A stretch of 64,000 bases of DNA from Hydrogenophaga sp. PAMC20947 (lineage in GTDB: Bacteria; Pseudomonadota; Gammaproteobacteria; Burkholderiales; Burkholderiaceae_C), in assembly GCF_004795855.1 (NCBI RefSeq), contig NZ_CP039252.1:1550001-1614000 (forward strand), read 5' to 3'. Under the pieces are notes generated by a model. It was not told the origin of the DNA. It saw nothing but the letters and a program-made list of their open reading frames with translations, and searched no databases. Numbering within the stretch: the stretch's first letter is position 1; each line of letters starts with the position of its first letter. Positions 24,005 to 33,348 of this stretch are shown piece after piece. The position numbers were made by a program, and so were the translations under genes.

Positions 24005-26561
24005 CAGCGAAGGCCGACACCGGCGCGGCATCTGAGCGTTTTCGAGCAGCCTGGTGCGCGACCTGTTTCAACGCCTCTTCGATCACGTGCCGGGTTTCGG
24101 CCAGTCGCAGCCCCTTGCTTCGGATCAGTTTTTCGCAACTGCGCCGGGTCATCGAGTGTGCCCGCCCACCGGGACTGGTGAACATGAACAATGTACCCCG
24201 GGCACTGGACCACACCAGCTCGGCACGCAACCAGCTGCCGCCGGAATACATGTCCACCCGGCAGCCCACCCGCAGTTGGGCAAAGAACAGCTGTACGGCC
24301 TGATCGAGGACGCCGCCTTCGGCAGTATCCTTGCGCGTTTTCGCCAACCCTGCAGCGGCCGAATCCGGCTCGGCAGGGACGGTGGACCGGGCGGCCTGGG
24401 CAGCAACCGAGGGCGCCTCAAACCCCGAATCCTCGACCTCGCTTGCCGACTCGAACCTTGAATCGGTACCCACATCGCTCTCTTCGCTCTCCTCGTCGAG
24501 TTCGCGTGGCGCGGCTTGTGTGTCTTCAAAGCCCGCGTCTGCCCACTCGTTCGCCGCCATCCAGGGCTGGGTGGCTACAACGGGGCGCACGGCATTGCTC
24601 AACACGCGCTTGATCGGCTCGCCTTCCTTCAAGGCATGCGCCTGGGCGGCATCCAGTGCTGGCGCATCCTTGCTGGCGCTCGCGCGTCGCAAATTCAGCA
24701 ATGGCTGGTGCAATCGCATCAAGGCATCGAAGAAGGCCCGGGTGTCTTCGCGCGACTTGCCCAGGCTGTCCAGCCCCGCATTCAAGGTTCGCAGCAATCC
24801 AGGAAGCGCCGCAAATACCTGTTTGGGCTGGCGCAGCGTTTCGGGCCGCACGCTCCACAACAGCGTGCCGACGATCGAACGGAAGTGCTGGGCATCAAAC
24901 TCCAACCCCGCAGGCTTCAACTCTTCTGAGGCAATGACCAACGACCAGGTGCCATAGAGGTAGTCGAGCACCAGAGCGGGCGCGTTGAACACATCCGGGC
25001 GCAGGCTGATTTCCCAGGCGATCTGGTCGGCCAGCTCCTGGCGGGCCTCCGCAAAACGCAAGCCTCGAATCTGCTGCTCAAGCGCGGCCTTTTCGGCGTT
25101 CTCTTCGCGCCCCCAACCTGCCGACAAATCACGCAAGGCCCGCACAAACGGTTGAGCGTCTTCAGAAGGACTCGCATTGAGTTCACCGAAGCGGGCGCAC
25201 ACCGGCGCCATGAAAGCTTCGAAACCGTCTGAAAACTCGTCGTTGAAACGAAAGCTCCGCTGAGCCACCTCTTCGACCAACCTGCGCGCCGGATGATCGG
25301 CCTCGGCAAAGTAGCGCGGCTGCGCCAGCGCAAGCCGCAACAGAGCGGGCTCCAACGCCACGATCGCTTCACGCACCGGCGCGAGCAGCAGGCTGTCCCG
25401 GGCCACCTGATTGACAAGCTTGCGCACCAGATCGAGTCCGATGGCCTGCGAAGCGTCTTGGGCGCGGGCTTTGAGCTCCAGCAAGACCCGCGTGCGGGCG
25501 TGGGCCTGGCTGTACTCACCCCAGCGCTCGGAAGACAGCCGTGACTCGACATTGACCGCCCGGCTGGGACGGTCCACCGCGGGCAAATCGCGGTAGCGCA
25601 AAACCTCGGTTTGCTCAGCGGCTTCATCGTGCAGGTCGGGAACAGCGGCCCAGGCCTCCACCTGCCGGAGTTCATCACGCACCTGGTCGTAATACTCGGC
25701 GTCCAGTGGGGCCTCAAACGACCGCTGGGGCCCCGACAGGAAGGCCTGAAAAACATCGCTCCCCAGCGCAGTGTTGGCCCTGGCGAGAGAGCCCATCGCG
25801 GGCATGGTGAAAAAGCCTTGCCCCCCAGTGTTGTTCGCGCCTCCCGCCTCATACGGCGGCAGCATGTCGCTCGGGGCATCCTTCGTCATGGACGCGGCAC
25901 GGCTCGCTTCCGGATCTTCCACCAACCGTATGCGGTAGCTCGCTTCTTGCACATTGGCGCGTTGCAGCATCAAGGCCAGCTGCTCATAGAGCTGGCCCAA
26001 CTCGCGCCCCAACACGTGGGCGATGTGCTGCAGCCACAGCACCCGGATTTCAGTATCGCCCTCCATTTCGGCCATCAGATCGCGCAACTCCCGCGCAAAG
26101 ACAGACGGGCGCAGTGGATTCTTCTCGACAGAAATGGTGTCCAGGCCGACCAGCGAACTCATCCGGGCGTCCAGCACCGGCAGGGCATGGTCCACCAGCG
26201 GCAACAGGTTCTGCAGAAGCCGGGCGGCCTCCAGCGACTCGTTGATGGTGTGGTCATCGACCAGCTCCAGCATGGAGGAGTCGGACAGGCCCGCCAGGGC
26301 CGTCACCTCATGGTCTTCGGTTTCGCGCTGGAAGGACTCGTCGAGCCGCTTCGCATACTGTTGAACCAACAGTCCACGGCATTGCGCCAGGCTCCAGGTA
26401 GCCCGCGCCAGCAGTTGCCGTTGCTTGACGTGAAGGCTCGCGCCTTCAGCGGCCTGCAGCGAGCTGATCACCGCGTCGATGCACCGTTTCAGCAAAGGAG
26501 GCGCCCTGCGTCCTGCTTCCTGAAAGCATTGGTTCAACAGTTCGTCTCGCTCCAAGGTCAT
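23994..26561 (-). CDS. DUF1631 family protein
   Basis: 855 residues, largely alpha-helical and acidic, beginning MTLERDELLNQCFQEAGRR. It matches the DUF1631 family found in beta- and gammaproteobacteria. The C-terminal 120 residues (VGCRVDMYSGGSWLRAELVW, FTSPGGRAHSMTRR) look like a small beta-barrel of PilZ or SH3-like type. A low-complexity acidic linker separates it from the body at about residues 650-720. No enzymatic motif was recognised and the role is unknown. It is monocistronic in appearance. Confidence 0.85.
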   Translation of the reverse strand: MTLERDELLNQCFQEAGRRAPPLLKRCIDAVISSLQAAEGASLHVKQRQLLARATWSLAQCRGLLVQQYAKRLDESFQRETEDHEVTALAGLSDSSMLELVDDHTINESLEAARLLQNLLPLVDHALPVLDARMSSLVGLDTISVEKNPLRPSVFARELRDLMAEMEGDTEIRVLWLQHIAHVLGRELGQLYEQLALMLQRANVQEASYRIRLVEDPEASRAASMTKDAPSDMLPPYEAGGANNTGGQGFFTMPAMGSLARANTALGSDVFQAFLSGPQRSFEAPLDAEYYDQVRDELRQVEAWAAVPDLHDEAAEQTEVLRYRDLPAVDRPSRAVNVESRLSSERWGEYSQAHARTRVLLELKARAQDASQAIGLDLVRKLVNQVARDSLLLAPVREAIVALEPALLRLALAQPRYFAEADHPARRLVEEVAQRSFRFNDEFSDGFEAFMAPVCARFGELNASPSEDAQPFVRALRDLSAGWGREENAEKAALEQQIRGLRFAEARQELADQIAWEISLRPDVFNAPALVLDYLYGTWSLVIASEELKPAGLEFDAQHFRSIVGTLLWSVRPETLRQPKQVFAALPGLLRTLNAGLDSLGKSREDTRAFFDALMRLHQPLLNLRRASASKDAPALDAAQAHALKEGEPIKRVLSNAVRPVVATQPWMAANEWADAGFEDTQAAPRELDEESEESDVGTDSRFESASEVEDSGFEAPSVAAQAARSTVPAEPDSAAAGLAKTRKDTAEGGVLDQAVQLFFAQLRVGCRVDMYSGGSWLRAELVWSSARGTLFMFTSPGGRAHSMTRRSCEKLIRSKGLRLAETRHVIEEALKQVAHQAARKRSDAAPVSAFAVIR

Positions 26562-26720
26562 GGCGAGCGGTCCTGGATGGACCCTGGGGAGCGGGTAGCT
26601 GGGTTCATATCAACCTATGAGCTTACAACGATCCTGGGCATTTGCGAGACCGACGATGCCACCATGTGCAGGCTTCTTGCCTCGCCCACCAGACTAGGTA
26701 AAAGACTGGTACATGGCTTA

Positions 26721-26740
26721 CCCGGGACGCAAGTCCCGGG
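26721..26740. other. Perfect GC hairpin with tetraloop between clpB and DUF1631
   Basis: CCCGGGAC-GCAA-GTCCCGGG: an 8-bp perfect stem with a GNRA-type loop on the plus strand (TTGC on the other). There is no T-run on either side. It lies 27 bases beyond the clpB stop codon. It could be an mRNA 3' end stabiliser or a Rho-type stop; this is unproven. Confidence 0.55.
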
Positions 26741-26766
26741 ACTCGCACATCAAGACCCAACGGCGG

Positions 26767-29376
26767 TCAATTCGCGTCTTGGGCAGGAGAAAACTCGAAA
26801 ACACCCGGATTGTGCACCGGATCCACCGTGACACCGATCACCGACTTGGGTGGATAGCGGCCTTCCAGCAACAGTTTTGACAACGGGTTTTCGATACGCT
26901 GCTGGATGGCCCGTTTGAGCGGGCGCGCACCAAACACCGGGTCGAACCCTACCTTGGCCAGTTCGGCCAATGCAGCGGGCGCCACGTCCAGCCGAAGATC
27001 CATCTTCTGCAAACGTGCTTGCAAGACCTTGATCTGAATGCCCGCGATCGACTCGATGTGCTGAGCATCGAGGGCGTGAAACACCACCGTTTCGTCGATC
27101 CGGTTCAAGAACTCCGGGCGGAAATGCTCCTTGAGCTCGCCCCACACGGCGTCTTTCACTTCCTCATACGGTTGGCCCACCATGGCCTGAATGAGATGGG
27201 AGCCGATATTGCTTGTCATCACGATCACTGTGTTCTTGAAGTCCACTGTGCGCCCCTGACCGTCGGTCAGGCGGCCATCGTCCAGCACTTGCAGCAAAAC
27301 GTTGAACACGTCCGGATGGGCCTTTTCCACCTCGTCCAGCAACAACACGCTATAAGGCTTGCGGCGAACGGCTTCGGTCAGGTAGCCCCCTTCTTCGTAG
27401 CCCACATAGCCGGGCGGCGCTCCAATCAGACGCGCGACCGAGTGTTTCTCCATGAATTCGCTCATGTCGATGCGAATCAGGTGGTCATCGCTGTCAAAGA
27501 GGAAACCCGCCAGGGCCTTGCACAATTCGGTCTTGCCGACACCGGTGGGGCCGAGAAAGAGGAAAGAGCCGGTCGGGCGATTGGGATCGGACAAGCCCGA
27601 GCGCGAGCGCCGGATGGCATTGGCCACGGCACCGATGGCCTCGTCCTGTCCCACCACCCGCAGGTGCAGCTTGTCTTCCATCTGCAGCAGCTTGTCGCGC
27701 TCGCCCTGCATCAGCTTGGACACCGGAATCCCTGTGGCACGGGCCACCACCTCAGCAATCTCTTCAACGCCGACCTGGGTGCGGAGCAACTGGGGCACCC
27801 CCTTGCTCGCGCCCTTGGTCGATTCCACGGCCTGGGCATCCTTGAGCTTCTTTTCCAGTTCGGGCAGTTTGCCGTACTGCAGCTCGGCCACGGCGTTGAA
27901 ATCGCCCTTGCGGGTCATCTCTTCGATGCGGTGACGCAGTTTGTCGATTTCTTCCTTGACTTGGGCAGAGCCCTGAGCTTGCGCCTTCTCCGCTTGCCAG
28001 ATCTCGTCCATATCGGCGATCTCTTTTTGCAGTTTTTCGATTTCCACCTCTATCAGCTCAAAGCGCTTGAGGGAGGCTTCGTCTTTTTCACGGCGCACGG
28101 CCTCGCGCTCGATTTGCAGCTGGATCAAGCGGCGATCAAGCTTGTCCATCACCTCGGGCTTGGAGTCGATCTCGATCTTGATCTTGGCCGCCGCCTCATC
28201 GATCAGGTCAATCGCCTTGTCGGGTAAAAAGCGGTCGGTGATGTAGCGGTGGCTGAGCTCGGCCGCGGCCACGATGGCTGGATCGGTGATTTCCACCCCA
28301 TGGTGGACTTCGTATTTTTCCTGCAGGCCTCGCAGAATGGCGATGGTTGCTTCCACCGAAGGCTCACCAACCAGAATCTTCTGGAAGCGGCGTTCCAGCG
28401 CAGCGTCTTTCTCAATGTATTTGCGGTACTCATCCAGCGTGGTAGCCCCCACGCAATGCAACTCGCCGCGCGCGAGCGCTGGCTTGAGCATGTTGCCGGC
28501 ATCCATCGCCCCCTCGGCCTTGCCGGCACCCACCATGGTGTGCAGCTCGTCAATGAACACGATCGTCTGACCTTCGTCTTTGGCGAGCTCGTTGAGCACG
28601 GCCTTGAGCCGTTCCTCAAAATCGCCACGGTATTTGGCGCCGGCCAACAAAGCGGCCATGTCGAGCGACAACACGCGCTTGCCCTTAAGCGAGTCGGGCA
28701 CTTCACCGGCCACGATGCGCTGTGCCAGCCCTTCTACGATCGCGGTTTTGCCCACGCCGGGCTCCCCGATCAACACCGGGTTGTTCTTGGTGCGACGCTG
28801 CAAGATCTGGATGGTGCGGCGAATTTCGTCGTCGCGACCGATCACTGGATCCAGCTTACCCAGTCGGGCCCGCTCGGTCAGATCCAGGGTGTATTTTTTC
28901 AAGGCTTCGCGCTGGCCCTCGGCTTCAGGGCTGTCCACACTTTGCCCGCCACGAACCGCTTCGATCGCACTCTCCAGCGACTTGCGGTTCAAGCCGTTTT
29001 CATTCGCCATGCGGCCGATCTCGCCCTTCTGATCGGTCAAAGCCAGGAGGAACAGCTCCCCGGCCACAAACTGATCGCCCCGTTTCAGGGCCTCTTTCTC
29101 GGTGGCCTGAAGCAGCTTGCCCAGTTCGGGGCCCACCTGCACCTGATCCTGCCCCTGAACTTCGGGCAGTTTCTTCAAAGCAGCCTCGGCCGCCTTGCTG
29201 AGCCCAGCCACATTCACCCCGGCCCGCTGCAGCAGCGACTGCGGGCCCCCCGGCAGGCGCAACATCGCCACCAGCAGGTGGACAGGTTCAATATAAGCGT
29301 GGTCGTTGCCCAAGGCCAAGGTCTGGGCTTCTCCCAGAGCTTCCTGGAATTTGGTCGTCAGTTTGTCGAGTCGCAT
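26767..29376 (-). CDS. clpB: ATP-dependent disaggregase ClpB
   Basis: 869 residues from [11 protein letters not shown] (ATG three codons upstream, 29385, also possible). It has the N-terminal Clp_N repeats, the first AAA+ module with GEPGVGKTA, the coiled-coil middle domain (about 410-530; ERRLIQL-type, [10 protein letters not shown]), and the second AAA+ with GPTGVGKTE and the SNIGS sensor. Usual length is about 860. It rescues aggregated proteins with DnaK. A CTTGAA element suggestive of heat-shock sigma32 control lies upstream. Confidence 0.97.
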   Translation of the reverse strand: MRLDKLTTKFQEALGEAQTLALGNDHAYIEPVHLLVAMLRLPGGPQSLLQRAGVNVAGLSKAAEAALKKLPEVQGQDQVQVGPELGKLLQATEKEALKRGDQFVAGELFLLALTDQKGEIGRMANENGLNRKSLESAIEAVRGGQSVDSPEAEGQREALKKYTLDLTERARLGKLDPVIGRDDEIRRTIQILQRRTKNNPVLIGEPGVGKTAIVEGLAQRIVAGEVPDSLKGKRVLSLDMAALLAGAKYRGDFEERLKAVLNELAKDEGQTIVFIDELHTMVGAGKAEGAMDAGNMLKPALARGELHCVGATTLDEYRKYIEKDAALERRFQKILVGEPSVEATIAILRGLQEKYEVHHGVEITDPAIVAAAELSHRYITDRFLPDKAIDLIDEAAAKIKIEIDSKPEVMDKLDRRLIQLQIEREAVRREKDEASLKRFELIEVEIEKLQKEIADMDEIWQAEKAQAQGSAQVKEEIDKLRHRIEEMTRKGDFNAVAELQYGKLPELEKKLKDAQAVESTKGASKGVPQLLRTQVGVEEIAEVVARATGIPVSKLMQGERDKLLQMEDKLHLRVVGQDEAIGAVANAIRRSRSGLSDPNRPTGSFLFLGPTGVGKTELCKALAGFLFDSDDHLIRIDMSEFMEKHSVARLIGAPPGYVGYEEGGYLTEAVRRKPYSVLLLDEVEKAHPDVFNVLLQVLDDGRLTDGQGRTVDFKNTVIVMTSNIGSHLIQAMVGQPYEEVKDAVWGELKEHFRPEFLNRIDETVVFHALDAQHIESIAGIQIKVLQARLQKMDLRLDVAPAALAELAKVGFDPVFGARPLKRAIQQRIENPLSKLLLEGRYPPKSVIGVTVDPVHNPGVFEFSPAQDAN

Positions 29377-29407
29377 GCTGTGCATTCCCTAAAAGAATTG
29401 ATTGCCC

Positions 29408-29438
29408 ATTAACTGGCGCTCAAAATCCCATTTTCAAG
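29408..29438 (-). promoter_or_regulatory. Candidate sigma32-type promoter of clpB
   Basis: On the minus strand CTTGAA (29433-29438) matches the sigma32 -35 core, followed at roughly 14 nt by GCCAGTTA, a weak match to the CCCCATnT -10. The position, about 45-60 bases before the clpB start, is right, but the -10 is poor. Confidence 0.35.
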
Positions 29439-29587
29439 GTGCTACCCACGCTCGACGGCGCTACACCACGGCCTTGTTGATCTGCATCAAACAACGTTGC
29501 GACAGAGGAAGAAACGCGCTTGAACCGGCTGCGCGCAGGCGTCCAAGCGCCAAACCCCGTCGCCAGGAAGCACGCCAACCGCTTGTG

Positions 29588-30313
29588 TCAGGCTGTTGCC
29601 ACTTGGTCTGTGGCCAAGTCGGCACCCTGCGCCCGGTCGGCCAAGCTCATGAGATCTGTGAAGCGTTGCCCCTGGATCAGCACATGGTCGCGCGCCACGC
29701 GCGCGGCCGCTTCGCTGTCGCCCCGCTGCAAGGCATCCACAATCTGCCTGTGTTCGGCCAGGGACTGGGCTATGCGGTTGCGCAGCCGCAACTGCAGGCG
29801 CCTGTAGGGTTTGAGGCGGTTCTTCAGCGTGGTGGTTTGCTGCACCAGGAACGGGTTGCCGCAAGCCTGGTAAATCAACTGGTGAAACTGCTCGTTGGCG
29901 TAGTAGTAGGCGTTGGCGTCCTGTACCCCGGCTTGCTGCTCGCAAGCCGCGTGCGCCGCTGCGATCTCGGCCAAGGCCGGCGCCTTCACCCGGCGCGCAG
30001 CCAGACTGGCGCACAGCGCCTCCAGTTCGGCCATCACCTCAAACATCTGAATCAGTTCGGGCATGCCCACGCGAGCCACATAAGTACCCCGCTTGGGCAG
30101 GACCACCACCAAACCGCTGGCTTCAAGCTGCTGCAAGGCTTCACGCACCGGCGTGCGTGAGACCTCAAATCGCCGCACCAGCGCTTCGAGGTGCACCTGT
30201 TCGCCTGGCGCCATGCGGCCATTGACGATGTCTTCCTCCAACTCTTCACGCACCCGTTGCATCCGCGACCGGTTGGCGCTGCTGGAAGATGTGCTGGACA
30301 AAGTTTTACTCAT
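29588..30313 (-). CDS. GntR-family (FadR/FCD type) regulator of the malonate genes
   Basis: 241 residues. The N-terminal winged helix contains ELEEDIVNGRMAPGEQV and RFEVSRTPVREALQQLEASG, typical GntR. The C-terminal FCD ligand domain has the metal-binding pattern (FEVMAELEALCASLAA, NEQFHQLIYQACGN, EHRQIVDAL). It is divergent from the TRAP/malonate genes, with an AT-rich palindrome in between. Similar regulators (MatR) control mat operons, responding to malonate or malonyl-CoA. This assignment is by context. Confidence 0.88.
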   Translation of the reverse strand: MSKTLSSTSSSSANRSRMQRVREELEEDIVNGRMAPGEQVHLEALVRRFEVSRTPVREALQQLEASGLVVVLPKRGTYVARVGMPELIQMFEVMAELEALCASLAARRVKAPALAEIAAAHAACEQQAGVQDANAYYYANEQFHQLIYQACGNPFLVQQTTTLKNRLKPYRRLQLRLRNRIAQSLAEHRQIVDALQRGDSEAAARVARDHVLIQGQRFTDLMSLADRAQGADLATDQVATA

Positions 30314-30357
30314 GCTGAAGCGGTCGAGTTCGGGTTAGTCCCATGCTGGACAGGATT

Positions 30358-30394
30358 TTGTTGCATATAACATGATGCATCTTTTATATAACAA
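30358..30394. promoter_or_regulatory. Palindromic operator candidate between gntR and dctP
   Basis: The outer arms TTGTTGCATATAA (30358-30370) and TTATATAACAA (30384-30394) are imperfect inverted repeats around a perfect inner palindrome GATGCATC (30374-30381). It is markedly AT-rich in a GC-rich genome and centred in the 142-base gap between the divergent regulator and transporter genes, as expected for a GntR site overlapping promoters. Confidence 0.7.
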
Positions 30395-30455
30395 GGTCCA
30401 GCGGCTGCGTGAGGACCATCGCTCAACCCCCCCCATTCCATCACAGGAGACACAC

Positions 30456-31460
30456 ATGAAGAATCCCATCAAGAACAGCCTGAGCGCCTTGGGCCTCGCC
30501 GCACTGGCTGTTGCCTCAACCGCCGCCAGCGCTGAGACCGTGCTCAAGGCCTCCCACCAGTTCCCTGGCGGCAAGGGCGATGTGCGCGACGAAATGGTGC
30601 AGATGATTGCGAGGGATGTGGCTGCGGCCAATGTTGACCTGACGATCAAGGTTTACCCAGGCGCCAGCCTGGTCAAGGCACAAGAGCAGTGGAAGGCCAT
30701 GCTCAGCGGACAGATCGACATGACCTCTTTCCCGCTGGACTACGCCTCAGGCTTTCATCCACAGTTTGGAGCCACCCTGATGCCAGGGCTGGTCAAAGGC
30801 CACGCCCATGCACGCCGCATCAACGACTCCGGTTTCCTCAAGGACATTAAGGGCATCATCGAGCAGGGCGGCGTCAAGGTGTTGGCTGACGCATGGCTGG
30901 CAGGCGCCTTCGCTGGCAAAGACAAGTGCATCAAGAAGCCCGAAGACGTGGCTGGCCTGAAAATGCGCTCCGCCGGCGCCACCTTCTCGCAGATGTGGGC
31001 GGGCGCCGGCGCTTCCATCGTGTCTATTCCGTCGAGTGAGGTGTACAGTGCCCTCCAGCAAGGCGTGGCCACCGGCACAGATACGTCCACAGGCAGCTTC
31101 GTTTCGTTCCGGCTGTACGAGCAGGTCAAGTGCATCACGGCCCCAGGCGACAACGCGTTGTGGTTCATGTACGAGCCCGTCTTGATCTCAATGAAAAGCT
31201 GGAACAAGCTCAACGATGCACAGAAAAAGGCGCTGGCAACGGCCTCCAAAAAGGCAGAAGACTACTTTGAAGGCGAGTCCAAAAAACTTGATGACAAGAT
31301 GGTAGAGGCTTTCAAGGCCAACAAGGTTGAGGTGGTCACGCTGACCGATGCCGAAGCCGAAGCCTGGCGCGCCGTGGCACAGAAGACCTCCTACAAGGAA
31401 TTCGCCGACAAAGTGCCGGGTGGCAAGGAGCTCATCGAGAAGGCGCTGAGTGTCAAGTAA
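30456..31460 (+). CDS. dctP: TRAP transporter substrate-binding protein (DctP), probably malonate
   Basis: 334 residues; ATG 30456 with RBS CAGGAGA 6 bases upstream. The Sec signal is KNPIKNSLSALGLAALAVASTAASA and the mature chain starts near ETVLKASHQFPGG. It carries DctP-family features (GVKVLADAWLAGAFAG, VAGLKMRSAG, IPSSEVYSALQQGVATGTDTS). It binds a carboxylate in the periplasm for the DctQM membrane subunits encoded next. Co-location with malonyl-CoA synthetase and decarboxylase implies malonate. The stop lies within the overlap with dctQ. Confidence 0.9.
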   Translation: MKNPIKNSLSALGLAALAVASTAASAETVLKASHQFPGGKGDVRDEMVQMIARDVAAANVDLTIKVYPGASLVKAQEQWKAMLSGQIDMTSFPLDYASGFHPQFGATLMPGLVKGHAHARRINDSGFLKDIKGIIEQGGVKVLADAWLAGAFAGKDKCIKKPEDVAGLKMRSAGATFSQMWAGAGASIVSIPSSEVYSALQQGVATGTDTSTGSFVSFRLYEQVKCITAPGDNALWFMYEPVLISMKSWNKLNDAQKKALATASKKAEDYFEGESKKLDDKMVEAFKANKVEVVTLTDAEAEAWRAVAQKTSYKEFADKVPGGKELIEKALSVK

Positions 31461-31983
31461 GCCAGCGCCGGCTTGGATCGCTGCGGTGCACGCGGCATCA
31501 CGCTTCTTTGGCGTGATCGCCGCGGGCATGATTCTGGTGTCCATCGTCGTGGTGTGCCAGATGGTGTTTGTGCGGGCAGTGCTCAATCAATCGTCCATCT
31601 GGCAGACCGAGTTCGTGATGTACCTGCTGGTGGCCGCGACCTTCATCGGTTCACCGTACATCCTGCTCACGCGGGGCCATGTGGCGGTCGATGTGGTTCC
31701 TCTCATGGTCCGACCACGCGCGCGGCGCGGACTGCACATGGTTGGCAGCCTGATCGCCTTGACCTTTTGCGGCTTGTTCCTCTACGCCTCCGTGCCGTGG
31801 TGGTGGGAAACTTGGGTGAGCGACCAGACCACTTCATCGATGTGGCGTGCGCGCCTGTGGATCCCCTATCTGTCTGTCCCGGTCGGCCTCACCATGCTGT
31901 GCCTGCAGTACCTGGCCGAGATGTGGCTGGTCGTCACCGACCGCGAACATCCCTTTGGATTGAGCCCCGACGACCGCCTCTGA
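31450..31983 (+). CDS. dctQ: TRAP transporter small permease (DctQ)
   Basis: 177 residues from a GTG start inside the dctP 3' end (11-base overlap). Four hydrophobic helices, with the family's QTEFVMYLLVAATFIGSPY and HVAVDVV blocks between helices 2 and 3. It pairs with DctM to form the sodium-driven symporter. Its short C-terminus ends PFGLSPDDRL. Confidence 0.88.
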   Translation: MSSKPAPAWIAAVHAASRFFGVIAAGMILVSIVVVCQMVFVRAVLNQSSIWQTEFVMYLLVAATFIGSPYILLTRGHVAVDVVPLMVRPRARRGLHMVGSLIALTFCGLFLYASVPWWWETWVSDQTTSSMWRARLWIPYLSVPVGLTMLCLQYLAEMWLVVTDREHPFGLSPDDRL

Positions 31984-32037
31984 ACTCCGCCGGCCAAGAC
32001 CCCGGATTTTCTTCAATCCCCCCACCATGGAACATCC

Positions 32038-33345
32038 ATGAGCGCTCTCGCCATCGGACTGCTGATTTTTGTCGTCACCGTTGCGGTGCTGGCCACTGGC
32101 CTGCCCATCGCCTTCGGTCTGGGCGCCGTGGCGCTTCTGTTCATGGTGGTGTTCGATGGCTGGCACAGCATTCATTTCGTGCCTGAAACAGTCTTCGCAG
32201 GCCTGAGCGACTTCACCCTGGTCTCTCTGCCCATGTTTGTGATCATGGGGGCCGCCGTGGCGTCGTCTCGCGCGGGCAGTGATCTCTACGAAGCGCTGGC
32301 ACGGTGGTTGCACCGGGTGCCGGGCTCGTTGGTGATCTCCAACATCGGCGCTTGCGCCCTCTTCTCGGCCCTCACAGGCTCCTCTCCCGCCACCTGCGCG
32401 GCCATTGGCAAGATGGGTATCCCTGAAATGCGCAAGCGCGGCTACGACGCCGACCTGGCCACCGGCGCCATCGCCGCGGGCGGCACGCTGGGCATTCTGA
32501 TTCCGCCCAGCATCACCATGATCCTGTACGGCATCGCTTCCGAGACGTCCATCGGCCGGCTGTTCCTTGCCGGCGTGATCCCCGGCTTGCTGCTGACCTT
32601 CCTCTTCATGGCCTGGGCGCTGTTCCTGAGCTGGAAACGGGGCACCGTTCTGGTGGACGCCGACCGCATCTACAGCATGAAGGAAAAGCTGGAATTGCTG
32701 CCACGCCTGCTGCCCTTCATGGCGGTGATCGTCGGCGTGGTGTATGCGCTTTACGGCGGTATCGCGACCCCTTCCGAAGCGGCAGGCGTTGGCGCCGCAC
32801 TGTGCCTGGTGATGGTGATCGTGATCTACCGGGTGTGGAGCCCCAAAGACCTGTGGGCCATCTTGCGCGATGGTCTGCGCGAATCGGGCATGCTGCTGAT
32901 GATCATCGGTACGTCGATCCTGTTTGGCTACATGATGTCGTCGCTGCAAATCACGCAGTCGGTGGCTGAGGCCATCGGCGAGATGCAGGTCAACCGGTGG
33001 GTGATTCTGGCCGCGGTCAACGTTTTGTTGCTGGTGGCAGGGATGTTCCTGCCCCCTGCGGCCATCATCCTGATGACCACGCCCATCCTCATGCCGGTGA
33101 TCACAGCAGCGGGCTTTGACCCGATCTGGTTCGGCGTGATCCTGACCATCAACATGGAGCTCGGTCTGATCACGCCGCCCGTGGGCTTGAACCTGTTTGT
33201 GATCAATGGCATCACGCCCGACGTGCGGCTGCCAACCATCCTCAAGGGTGCATTTCCCTTCATGTGCTGCATGATCGTGGCCATCGTGATCCTGTGCATC
33301 TTCCCCGAACTGGCCACCTGGCTGCCAAGCTACCTGATGGGTTAA
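32038..33345 (+). CDS. dctM: TRAP transporter large permease (DctM)
   Basis: 435 residues, about 12 membrane helices, DctM family. Typical stretches include GLPIAFGLGAVALLF, FGTLGILIPPSITMILYG-like GGTLGILIPPSITMILYG, and GLITPPVGLNLFVINGI near the C-terminus. It is the transport subunit. It starts 54 bases after dctQ and ends 3 bases before the malonyl-CoA decarboxylase gene. Confidence 0.93.
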   Translation: MSALAIGLLIFVVTVAVLATGLPIAFGLGAVALLFMVVFDGWHSIHFVPETVFAGLSDFTLVSLPMFVIMGAAVASSRAGSDLYEALARWLHRVPGSLVISNIGACALFSALTGSSPATCAAIGKMGIPEMRKRGYDADLATGAIAAGGTLGILIPPSITMILYGIASETSIGRLFLAGVIPGLLLTFLFMAWALFLSWKRGTVLVDADRIYSMKEKLELLPRLLPFMAVIVGVVYALYGGIATPSEAAGVGAALCLVMVIVIYRVWSPKDLWAILRDGLRESGMLLMIIGTSILFGYMMSSLQITQSVAEAIGEMQVNRWVILAAVNVLLLVAGMFLPPAAIILMTTPILMPVITAAGFDPIWFGVILTINMELGLITPPVGLNLFVINGITPDVRLPTILKGAFPFMCCMIVAIVILCIFPELATWLPSYLMG

Positions 33346-33348
33346 ATT

